64,000 nucleotides of DNA from Mercurialis annua (Eukaryota > Streptophyta > Magnoliopsida > Malpighiales > Euphorbiaceae): positions 51,389,665 to 51,453,664 of the forward strand of contig NC_065570.1 of assembly GCF_937616625.2 (NCBI RefSeq), in the 5' to 3' direction. A program made the position numbers and the translations under genes. The notes beneath the pieces are model-generated. The model saw only the letters and a program-made list of their open reading frames with translations. It did not search any database and had not been told where the DNA came from. This document shows, in pieces, positions 54,901 to 64,000 of this stretch (the stretch's first letter is position 1; every line of letters begins with the position of its first letter).

Positions 54901-55512
54901 CCAGTTCAGCAATTGTCTCAATTTTTAGACTGCCCATCTCAAGTACATTATGCTGCAATAGGAAGAATCTTGAGATATTTGAAGAAATCACCAGGATAAG
55001 GGTTATTTTTTCCTTCACAGAATACATTAAAGTTGAAGGCATTCTCAGATTCAGATTGGGCCACTTGCCCAAACACAAGAAGATCTATAACTGGTTTTTG
55101 TGTATTCATTGGTGATTCCTTAGTTTCATGGAAAACAAAAAAGCAAGTGACTGTCTCTAAATCCAGCTCAAAAGCAGAGTACAGGGCCCTTGCAAATGTT
55201 TCTTGTGAGATTCAATGGATAAGTTTTCTACTCAAGGATTTACAGATAACAGAAGCTACACCAGCCTTAGTCTATTGTGACAATCAGTCAGCTTGTCACA
55301 TAGCTAAAAATCCTGTCTTCCATGAACGTACCAAGCATATAGAAGTAGACTGTCACTTAGTGAGGCAGAAACTACAAACTGGTTTACTTCATTTGTTTCC
55401 AGTTTCCTCTTCTCAACAATTAGCTGATTTTTTTACAAAACCATTACCTATCTCTACCTTTCTTACTTTTCTATCCAAGTTGGGAATCCAAGACATATAT
55501 TCTCCAACTTGA
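51998..55512 (+). pseudogene. Copia gag 3' end plus pol (protease, integrase, RT, RNase H), broken
   Basis: Continues the gag frame after the insertion. The protease has WIVDSGATDHITCS. The frame is then shifted at an 8-T run (about 52463-52470; stop at 52471). Integrase follows: zinc region WHYRLGH...CEICHMAKQKK, then LVHFDIWGP and later VRSDNGLEF. A 6-T run near 52970 has lost one T, which restores the first frame. RT includes WVFKTKYHSNG, LDINNAFLHGDL and the active site YIDDVILTG (about 54557-54583). An in-frame TAA at 54997 replaces an expected Gln codon. RNase H (FSDSDWATCP, SSSKAEYRAL) runs to TGA at 55510-55512. Two compensating indels and one nonsense change mean no intact polyprotein. 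Confidence 0.92.
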
Positions 55513-55525
55513 GGGGGGGGGGGGG
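55511..55525 (+). other. Copia polypurine tract, a 13-G run
   Basis: The pol stop codon TGA runs into 13 consecutive G bases directly before the 3' LTR. A pure G run this long is an unusual polypurine tract and a likely sequencing or replication slippage site. Confidence 0.75.
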
Positions 55526-55844
55526 ATTAAACCAGATTCAGCTTTATCAAATTAAAAGAAAGATCAGAAAAAAGGAGAAGAGAGCAGAGGAAGAAAACAT
55601 ATGATTGCAGTTAGTTATTTCAGTTAGATGTACAGCTCAGCAACATATTCATTAAACAGAACTAACGGTTCTGATTAATGAATATAGCCAACGGTTCTGA
55701 TTAATATAGTCGTTGTTATTCTTTTTGTACAAACAAATAAGAATATGACATGTGTCATTAATTCTTATTATAAATTGTAAACAAAAACATGAAATTAGTT
55801 AATGAAAATTACAGATTAATTTTGAGTTTTATCAAAATCTATTA
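55526..55844 (+). repeat. Copia 3' LTR (319 bp)
   Basis: Matches 40813-41146 except for a 15-bp deletion (CTAAGTACAACTCAG absent between two CTCAG words) and about four substitutions. Confidence 0.9.
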
Positions 55845-57608
55845 CTTTTGTTAAATTAACCCTATCTCGAAAGTTGTTGACATTTATTACTATTTTTTTT
55901 ATTTGTGTAATTATATTTTTTTAATAAATTAGTAGGGGGCAAATTTGAAAAAAATAGCAATTAATACTCTATTTATATACTAAAGTGACTAATAGTATGA
56001 CTCCTTTTTTTTTAATTCAAATCATATTATGGACCGAAAGAAGTATTTAATAATGTGCTAATTATTTTCGGTAATTTCATTTAATAATATAAAATGTCAC
56101 ATATTTAATGGACGAGCTACAATGTTATGCCATAATTGTTCGCAATTCAGACACTGTATGGGTCGACTTTTCTCGTAAAATTATATAGCAAGTGCAGAAA
56201 AAGGATGCGCATTGCAGCTGGCCGCATTTTGAAATGGTAAGGGACCTTTATTGTTCACTTGAAATTGGGCATTTACTAGAAATCTTCAAAGCATTTGAAG
56301 TAACATCTAGCTTAATGGAAGCCAAGAATACATATTCTGCTTGGGAGACAGCCACTTCTGGCTATTTTGAGCATTATTTATGAACATATATTACTGGTCA
56401 ACTACTGTCATATGAGCCACCACTACTAGTCCAAGTGGCTTAGACTTCAAGTACATTTATAAGGTTTTATTTCCAATTGTATAACTTACAGAGGAGAAAT
56501 TCTTAGATGAACCAAGTCCATCACGTAGGATTATGAACCATCCATTTAATACGTGACACGTGACGGGATATTTACTCAAAACAGAAAAGCTAGTGGTCTG
56601 GTCTCTTGATAGAAACGGGATAACTGTGAAATATCAACCAACTCAAATTGCACTGAAAACGACATTGTCACACTTTCTGATTTTAGTAAAAGGCACTAAT
56701 TTATACTACTTGTAAACATTACAGAATGAAATGGAGGTTAACATTCAATGATACAAGAAGAAAAATAAAGGAAAATTTAATGTTGGAATGGATGATGACT
56801 GACTATGAAGTTGATATTGCAGTATTTATGCTTTAAAATAATAAGCATCAGGTTCTTATCTACATTCAATTTTTTTAATAGTTTTTGGTGATTTCGATGC
56901 TTAAAGAGATCCCTAAATTATTGCCGTCTTTTGAAGTGAGCTACTCATATAGAGCTTCCTTGAATATTCGCATTTCCATTTTACTTCCCCTTTTTTGCTT
57001 CATAATTCAAGCTTTAATAGCGGTCCATCAACTATAGAGTCAGGTTGGACGAGCGTCGTTATATGGTCCCGTCTTCTCACAAACACACGTAGGGTGCGTA
57101 GGAGGTGCGCATTGGTCGATTTTGAAACCAAATCATTATAATTTTTAATCCAACCGTAATTTAAATATATATAAGATGAATTATAACCGGATTGAAATAA
57201 TATATAAGGTGATAAACTATCGCTTTATTCGGTTTGAACCGATCAGACCGAATAATAGAAAAATGGTAAATGAGGTGTTACGAATTAGAAACTGTGGTAC
57301 AGAAACCAAGATCTAGAGATTGCAAAATTGGAAAATTTTAAATCATATTAAATGAAAAGAAAACAATAAGAAAAACCAAAATGAAAACTAAAAAACAAAA
57401 GAAAAAGGATTTCTATAAGCTAAATGCAAGAACATGGTTCATCATTGCATAAAGCCAGAATTTGCCTTCTCCCAAATGAAATCGGCCTTCGACCAGTAAT
57501 CATCATCATCCTAATTAAAGCTCATTATTAGTGTTCAAATTAATTAAAAGCTGCAGCTGTTGTTGCAGGCATCAGAAAAAAGAAATTTGTCATATTGCGG
57601 CCGCCTTG
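55845..57608. other. Intergenic DNA, no gene recognised
   Basis: Contains TE-like scraps, including CGGTTTGAACCGATC near 57230. The last part is 3' flank of the RanBP2-type gene. A 63-codon frame at 56192 has no recognisable relative. Confidence 0.45.
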
Positions 57609-59237
57609 TTACAGTGCACCACCTGATAAGGTCAAAAAAAATTAGACAGCTGAAAATGCAATTTATTCAATTTACAAAAGGTTTAATTATTAATATCTCA
57701 TCTTTTTCACTTTTATTATTTATATTTCAAACTTTTAAAATTTTCAATTTTATCTCATTTCTCAATTTTCAATTTTAATTATATCAATTTTTTTAATTAC
57801 TTTTTTTTTACTTTACTTAAAAATATTTAAATATGCCTTTCATATTCCATACATATTCGAGCTCTACCAACTGAGCTATATCCCCCCGAGCCAAGTGGAG
57901 CATGCACGAAGGAGTCAGATGCTCTCAACTTTTAGTATTTTTTTCAAATATTACAAATATAAAAAATATATTTCAGTCTCTTTCATAATAAAAACATTTT
58001 AATCTTAAAGATGGATACAACTGAAACTGAAAATTAAAAAATGAAAAAAATTGACAATTTTTTTTTAGATAATAAATAGTAAAAAAAAGTCAAATAGATA
58101 GATTATTTTAAATAATTAAGCTTAATACAGAGGTGGTTAATAATAATGGGAATTGCTTACCATAATCCTTTGGTGTCTTGCATTTGTAACATTCTATCCT
58201 GCTCGCATAATTATGTTCTCCACATCCATATCTGTCCACAAACAATGTTTATTCAGGTTCGATTCTCTTTTTCTCATTGTAATAAAGCAAGTAAAATAAT
58301 TAATTTTATATGTCTCTATGTGCAGAAGTCGTCTCCAGAGAGTAGTGAAATTACAAATTTAAACTTAGCTCCCCGGCCAGAATAAAAATAATAAAAATAT
58401 TGCAGGTCAAAATCTTGCATTTTGTGGTTTAAAGATTAAGTACTAATTAATGTTTTCTTTTCTGTTTGTAGGGTTTTCCAATCGCTGGCGTGTAACCTAG
58501 GAGACTAATATGTAGCATAAAAATTAAAATAAAAATAAAAAAAGGTACTACTATATTATAAATATAGAGTTTAGGAGGATTAGTATATTATAGACTAAGA
58601 ATTTTCATTTCATTTGTAATTTTTTTTTTGTTTGGTACAAGGGAAAGAGGCAAAGCCTAAACAAAATGTTACTCATTTATTTCAGATCGATTTTTACTAA
58701 AGTACGGGGCCACCTGCTCATTTAAGATCAATTTCACTTAAGGGTAAGGTTGAATTACCAACCTGTTACAAATGAAATGTCCATAATCATTTTGTTAAAA
58801 ATGTACAACTTGATAACCGTAATTTATTTTTAACCCGAGTTTTGGAGTTTAAGAAGTATTATTAGAAACTGAAATGAAATGACAAAAAAATAGAAATAAA
58901 CAATGTGAGAAAAAATGACAGACCTGGTGCACATCCAGTCACCGGATTTCCAACCGGAAGGAAAATTGGGATCCGAAGCATACATGTTAGCACCATAGCC
59001 ACCGCCACCGTAATCATTCTTGGAAGCACCACACCTATAGCAGCTCGACCTGCTAGCAAAGTTATGAGATCCACAGTTGATAGCAGTGCAATACCAATCT
59101 CCAGGTCTCTTATAAATAAACGTGGTGGGATCAGGGCCGCCGTATTTAGGATAACTGCAATGTTGACAGTTATCCCGTTTCTTGAAGTTGATGTGTTGGC
59201 ATGCAGGGCACATCCAGTCTCCTCCGCTCCAGTTCAT
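57609..59237 (-). CDS. RanBP2-type zinc-finger protein (At2g26695-like)
   Basis: Three exons on the minus strand: 59237-58924, 58231-58161 and a 14-nt last exon 57622-57609, giving 132 residues. Three RanBP2 fingers are visible: GDWMCPACQHINFKKRDNCQHC, GDWYCTAINCGSHNFASRSSC..C and GDWMCTRYGCGEHNYASRIEC..C. Each has W-x-C-x2/4-C-x10-C-x2-C, and intron 1 cuts the third. The start MNWSGGDWMC and the end KTPKDYGGGAL agree with the short plant family that includes Arabidopsis At2g26695. Such fingers bind single-stranded RNA; the protein is probably cytosolic or nuclear, with no signal or membrane segment. The last exon adds only Gly-Gly-Ala-Leu and a stop; its acceptor (TTATCAG) is plausible but unproven. 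Intron 2 contains a plastid-derived fragment. Confidence 0.87.
57859..57930 (-). other. Plastid DNA fragment (trnI-trnA spacer and 5' end of trnA-UGC)
   Basis: On the minus strand the last 27 bases, GGGGATATAGCTCAGTTGGTAGAGCTC in two blocks (57885-57859), match the 5' end of plastid trnA-UGC. The bases before it (GCATGCTCCACTTGGCTCGG) match the plastid spacer that precedes trnA. It is truncated after about 27 nt of the tRNA, so there is no functional tRNA; this is a nuclear plastid insertion (NUPT). Confidence 0.78.
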
Positions 59238-60703
59238 TCTCCTGAGAAGAAGCTAAAGAATTCAAATACACGGTGGTTACTTGTGAATTTAAGTAATACG
59301 CAGAGAAGAGATATTGAGAATGAATGTAGGTGCAAGGCTTTTTATACTTTTTTTGGCCATTGAAATATGTGGGACCATATTGATGCATGCAATTTTCTTA
59401 TCATTATTTTTTTTAGATGAGGAATTATTTTCTGACTGTTTCAGAAATTAATTATTCCTGATGAAATATCAGGATATATGGAGTCTTGAAACTCAAAATT
59501 GGATAGTGCATACATTTTTATGTTCAACAACTCATATCCTATTACAGCCCTTTCTTTTTGTGATTCTTTTTCACATTATTGTCACCAAAAATACACTTTT
59601 TTATACCTTTTATTCCATTCCATTTTCATTTTTACCTTTTATGAGCATTTTTTTCTAAGAGTAATTATCTCATATTGTCATGTCATTTTTACAACACAAC
59701 TCTCGTTTTTTTTTATTTAAACAATATCAATAAATATAAAAAATGACCACATATTCATAATTGTGAGAGGAGTGTTGTAATGATATTTCTCATGGATTCT
59801 TTTGAATAATTTCCCCTCCTTTAGGTAGTAGTTGTTAATTAGTTGCTTTTTTTATGTATAGTTAATACTATTCATTAACGTTTACTTTAAGGCGGAGTGA
59901 ATTTATCTATTCATAGTTTTAGTCAATTTTTTTTAAGTAGATCATGATATTTAATTTCGTTTAGTTTGATTCATAATTTTAGTAATTTTTCAAGTATATC
60001 ATGATTTTATATTTTATCAGTTTGATCTATCATTTTTTTTTCGATTTTTGTCAAAAATACTCACAATTCATTTTGAAGCTGACGTGACATAATATTGTAC
60101 GATTCTGTCTATAAATTTAGCTTACTAATGTATAACATTGCACCATGCCAGGTTCAAACAATCCATGACCATATTTGACAAAAATTAAAAAAACGATGGA
60201 CCAAACTGAGAAAATGTTAAAGATCATAATGTATTTGAGAAACATGTTAAATATAACAGAACAATCTCAACTTATTTTTGATAAAACATGCTAAATTGGA
60301 TAAATAAATTTATTTTGCCTTGATTTAATTGGTTTGTCAACTATATAATGCATTTTTAATTAATGAGTTTAATCTCACTGGTATTGTCAACTTGAATTCT
60401 ATGTCATGATTCATTCATGAGTTAAAGTAATATATGGGATTCAAATAGAGCAGACAACATTTTCTTGTCAATTCTCATATATAGTGCCAATGTATGCCTG
60501 TTTTAAATTGTTATTTGTGCATGGAAATGGAGATGATTCATGCATAAATACTGATCGGATTTGGATTTTACGTCTGCACCAAATTTGACTACTAAACATG
60601 TAGTAGATTTGGATGCGCCATGCCTTCGTGTTAAGAGCACATGCATTAATCCTAATACTATACTAATGCAGTTTTATTTGCATAAAACTAATGGTACGTG
60701 ATG
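59238..60703. other. Intergenic DNA upstream of the RanBP2-type gene
   Basis: No gene recognised. The first part is the 5' UTR and promoter of the minus-strand zinc-finger gene. Around 59930-60070 a loosely repeated TCATGAT/GTTTGAT pattern suggests an old dispersed element without clear ends. Confidence 0.45.
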
Positions 60704-63700
60704 GAGTCTGCCTTCTGAACCGGTGAGTGAACCTGCAAAACAGGGTAGAAGCTAACCGGACGGTGGTTGTCCGATTAACTCTCCGATGCTAAAGTCAGTT
60801 TAGAGCTTTGAGCAGCGTTTTGAGTATATCAATATAATTGTGATTCTAGGCATACCTCGTGCTCCTTTTATAGTAGTCGAATATACCTAGTAGAGTTGTA
60901 TTAGGCAGGTGAATCCTACTTTGTAGGGATTCGGCCGTATCGTAGATATTCTCCTGATTTGTCGGGATCTACCTTAATCTGATAAGAATCCTATTTAGGA
61001 ACGTCTTCCTAAATAGTCTTATCTTCCTAAAGTAGAGCTTATCTTTCCATATGTAGTGTTTGTGTCCGAATAGGACAAGATTTCCATATTTAGTTGTTTA
61101 CCCGAATCCCGGACCTGACGCGCTTTCGGCGGATCATATGGGATTCGGTCTTTATGTCACCGATTCTAAAGAGATTCGGCATTTCCTTCATATCTTTCAG
61201 TCTTCAGGGGGAGTCCGGTGTCGCCTGAGAGCGGATCTCCTGCAACTCGGCTCCATTATACTTACAGTAGGATTCGGTATCCATCATTAGCCCCCCCGCA
61301 AGTGAGCTGAAGTAGTTTGGCATTTATGCCTTAGTGGATTTTAGCTCTTTTGGAGCTGAGTTCTTTTATACGGACGAGTCGTTTTGTATTCCGGGCGAGT
61401 CGTTTCATATGTTTGTGGGCGACGTTTCATCTTTAGTGAGATTCTGAGTTGCCACGTGTTGTCCATCAGTAGAGGGTTATGACTGGATGAAGGACAAGTG
61501 TCTTCGTGCGCTATTAGTTGGTCCTTATTTGTAATTATGGGATCTCATCTTTTCAGTTTCTTTGGTTTAGGCTATATAATTGTTCATTTTCTTCAATTTT
61601 CTTTCTTCTTTAACCTTTGCTTTCTCTGCAACTGCTTAATCCTTCGATTTCTTCAAGCTTTCTGTGGGTTTTCTTCTTCTGCTGTCAAGATTCCTCGTTT
61701 TCAAGTTGCTCCTTATCTTTCTTTTGATCCTGCGTATTTGCTTGCGAGGTATTTTACCTTTTCTCTAATTTAATTTCTTGGTAGTTTTTCAGTTTTCATT
61801 TTATTCCTTCTGTTCTTCTTGTTCTTCGTCTTGTTCTTCTTCTTTTCCTTTCTTTTGATCTTTTAGAGTTTTAATTTCATCATCATTCCGTGTTTCCCCC
61901 CCATTTAAAAATTTTAAAATGTCAGAAGTAACTGAGGGGGCGAAGGGTGCTCGTGACGAGCTAGAATATACCCGGAGCTCCTTGTCAAGAGAGCAGATAC
62001 TCGGTTATGCCGAGGAATTTAGCTTTCCCGAGTCGTATATTATTCTGAGGCCGGCAAAATCGTATCGGGCGAATCATAGCACCGATTCGCCTTCCAAGAT
62101 AGTAATTTTTCATGAACAGCTTTTAGCGGGTCTTAGGTTTCCCTTAGAGTCTTTAATCGTAGAGGTCTGTCATAATTTAGGTGTTCCTTTGGGTCAACTG
62201 CATCCGAACGCGATTCGCCTTCTTTGTTCTTTTATGGAATCGTGTAGGGTTCGGATGCAGGAGCCTTCGCTTGCTCTTTTTAATTATTTTTATGTTTTCT
62301 CCCGCCGAAAGGGTGAGGAATTTATTTTTGCTGGTGGTCGACCGAATCGATCTCTTTTTAGTCTTCCTTCTTCTTTGAAGGGTTGGACCCCTAAGTTTTT
62401 CTTGGTTCAGCACTCTTCTTTCTCCTCTTTTTCGCGGAGTTTTACTTCTAGTAAGGTTTCGCTTACTAATGTACCTGATTTGGATGATGGGGAGAAGGAC
62501 TTCGCCCTGTCTTTGCTGTCGGATTGTCGTTTTGATAAGCCCAAGTACAGCGTTCTTTTAGAACAGTATTTGAGTCGCCGTGAAATACTTTTGGCGGGTC
62601 TTCCTTTAGAAGGTATTATTCTAATCTTTTGTTGTTATGTTTTTGTTTTGTAGGATGTCGACTTCTCTTGAACATTTGCTTGACAATTTTCATGTCGATA
62701 TGACTGTAGATATGGGCGAGGTGACTAGCGGCGTTCCTAATCCCTCTACAATCGCCGTGCCGAATCTGACGCCTGATTCGGTGAATCCTGATCTTGATCC
62801 TGCTTCTGGCGATCAAGTTCCTGCTGCGACTTCCGAGTCGCCTCTGCTTCCTTCGAAGGAGTCAGGTCCTTCTCTGAAGGGGTTGCCTACCGCCGGCCAG
62901 AAGCGTCCTGCTGAGGACCAGGCTGGAGCTTCTACCAAGCGTCCCAAGAAGAATAAATCTTCTGGGGTGTCTATTGAGGAGGCACCTCGGTTTGCTGCTT
63001 GGGCGGACGCGCAAAATCCGCCTCGTCTTTCAAACGTCGCCATTCTTCATGCTTGCATGGAGAATATTATGATAAAAGAGGACATTGAGTCCATTGATCG
63101 CGAACATGGCGATAATTTGGCTGAGTTCGCCTGTCTCGGCGGTTTTTCGGTATGCTTCTCTTTTTTATATTATGATTTGCTTCTCCTTTTTTCTTTTGTT
63201 TTTCTTATTTGTTGTTTTCTTTCGCAGGTGGTCCAGTCCATCGCTGTTTTGGAGCGCCGCCGAAGGGATGCGGTGGATCAATTGAAGAAGCTCCAGAGAG
63301 ATTCCGAATCCTGGCTCTCCGAGAAATAAAAGATGGAGGAGGAGGCTGGCGAGGCGACTGGTCTGATCCAACAGCTGAGGTCCTCCGTATCTACCAAGAC
63401 TCGGGAGATTTCCGCTTTAGAGGCTCGGATTCGAACTTTGTCCGAGGAAGTCGAGTCTCTACAGTCTTCTTCAGGTGCTCTCACTAAGGAGAGGGATGAT
63501 CTGAAGAAAGAAGAGGGGCGTCTCCGCCGGCGATTGGGTGACTCTGGGAGCTTTTATTCCCAAGTCATGACTCAATACCGGTTGGCGATCGGGGCAAAGC
63601 TGCGGGAGCAGAATCCTGGCGTCGATCTTTCTGGAGTCAATCAGTTGGATCCTGCTTCTTTGGCGAAGGAGGTGAAGGCGAAGCTTGATAAGCAGAAGCA

Positions 63701-64000
63701 AGACGCTTTGAATAAGGCTTAGTTTTTATTTTCTCCTTTTTGTATTTTTTGCTTTTTAGTATTTTTTGCTTTCGCCTTTTTTTGTATTGGATCGTGGGCG
63801 GATCCTTTGTAATTTTGCTTCTGTGAATATAATGATCTTTTGACCATTGCTTTTCTTTAGTTGTAGAGTAAATCTAAACTCGTTTGTTATTTTGAGAAGT
63901 TAATCTAAACTTCTGCTGGTGTAATTTATTTGTAGGTCCGAATGGATCCTTTTATTTATTTGACTCGGACGAGTCTAAATTATTTTTTAACTAAGATTCA
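60704..64000 (+). mobile_element. 5' part of a retroelement-like unit, cut by the window edge
   Basis: From about 60704 (TGATGGAGTCTGCC...) the DNA becomes less AT-rich, with CCGGTGAGTGAACCTGC and CTCCGATGCTAAAGTCAG words common at the start of plant repetitive elements. A 1.2-kb leader is followed by a gag-like coding region (61919-63722). The downstream end lies outside the window, so its class (LTR element or other) cannot be settled. Confidence 0.5.
61919..63722 (+). pseudogene. Gypsy-type transposon gag-like/coiled-coil protein, broken
   Basis: The first part starts at MSEVTEGAKG and carries a block GLRFPLESLIVEVCHNLGVP...QLHPNAIRLL that resembles the Pfam putative gypsy-type transposon domain (PF04195). 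It stops at 62653. A second frame from about 62655 (MSTSLEHLLDNF) is Pro/Ser-rich with KRP..KRPKKNK. It runs to a donor at 63149, skips a 78-bp intron and resumes at 63228 (VVQSIAVLERRRRDA). It meets TAA at 63327, then continues in frame as a coiled coil (MEEEAGEATGLIQQL ... RIRTLSEEVESL) to a stop at 63720-63722. The first two parts cannot be joined in frame by the short 41-bp gap. Function beyond a retroelement structural protein is unknown. Confidence 0.6.

Larger units (their letters stand above)
40813..55844 (+). mobile_element. Ty1-copia LTR retrotransposon split by a nested gypsy element
   Basis: The order is 5' LTR (40813-41146), initiator-Met primer-binding site, gag, protease, integrase, reverse transcriptase, RNase H, poly-G tract and 3' LTR (55526-55844). 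The protease-integrase-RT-RNaseH order defines copia. The nested element at 42565-51992, with its TCAAG duplication, interrupts gag; removing it restores one frame across the joint. LTR divergence (about four substitutions plus a 15-bp indel in roughly 320 bp) and broken frames show an old, inactive copy. The outer target duplication is ambiguous (CTTTT or ACTTT at both sides). Confidence 0.92.

Noticed and set aside
56192..56383. 63-codon frame MQKKDAHCSWPHFEM...
   Set aside because: No recognisable relative, no splice context, and a length expected by chance.
57442..57512. Minus-strand peptide DDDYWSKADFIWEKANSG before a stop, preceded by an AG, as a further exon of the RanBP2-type gene
   Set aside because: Its phase does not fit exon 2 or the 14-nt exon, and related proteins end at DYGG. 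It may be 3' UTR or a relic of something else.
57859..57885. Functional tRNA-Ala gene
   Set aside because: Only the first 27 bases of plastid trnA are present; anticodon arm and T arm are missing.

Overview
The window is nuclear DNA from a dicot plant, most likely a rosid-type eudicot; the species cannot be named from sequence alone. The evidence is AT-rich intergenic DNA, genes split by short GT-AG introns, proteins that match well-known Arabidopsis families exon by exon, and plant transposons (Helitrons, hAT, Mutator and pogo-type MITEs, a tRNA-type SINE, Ty1-copia and Ty3-gypsy retroelements). No bacterial operon, rRNA gene, functional tRNA gene or CRISPR array is present.

Seven host genes can be supported. 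From left to right they are: a small MAPK-substrate (MASS-type) protein (1404-1721, -); a CCCH zinc-finger protein of the C3H17 type (3310-6041, -, 3 exons); a mitochondrial NADH-cytochrome b5 reductase-like protein (10383-14624, -, 13 exons); a plant Asp/Glu-racemase-family protein (26347-27639, +, 2 exons); a NUDT19-type NADH pyrophosphatase (28256-33220, -, 6 exons); a triple-CCCH protein of the C3H39 type (33904-35515, -, 2 exons); and a three-finger RanBP2-type zinc-finger protein (57609-59237, -, 3 exons, the last only 14 nt). They are ordinary single genes with no shared pathway. All exon joins were read from splice motifs and checked for frame.

The intergenic and intronic DNA is largely transposon-built. 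Left half: a SINE with a 16-bp target duplication (169-352); an hAT MITE just upstream of the C3H17-like gene (6216-6708); a Helitron interrupted by a gypsy solo LTR (15467-17912, with 15691-17233); a second hAT MITE (18467-19158) and a probable third (23982-24796); twin 170-bp pogo/Emigrant-like MITEs (21222-21391, 21555-21724); and an LTR-like block (25269-25890). Middle: a Helitron inside intron 5 of the NUDT19-type gene (29213-29899) and a Mutator-type foldback element (38846-39519).

The centre of interest is 40813-55844, a Ty1-copia element whose gag is split cleanly by a 9428-bp Ty3-gypsy-type element on the opposite strand (42565-51992). The gypsy element has two 2595-bp LTRs with only four differences seen, an initiator-Met primer-binding site and a polypurine tract. 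It encodes only one acidic gag-like protein and has no recognisable pol. Each LTR carries an array of nine short palindromes (consensus GTACACGTTCGTGTAC) at about 21-bp spacing.

The right end holds a plastid-derived trnA fragment in an intron of the RanBP2-type gene. From about 60700 to the window edge lies the 5' part of another retroelement-like unit encoding a broken gag-like, coiled-coil protein.
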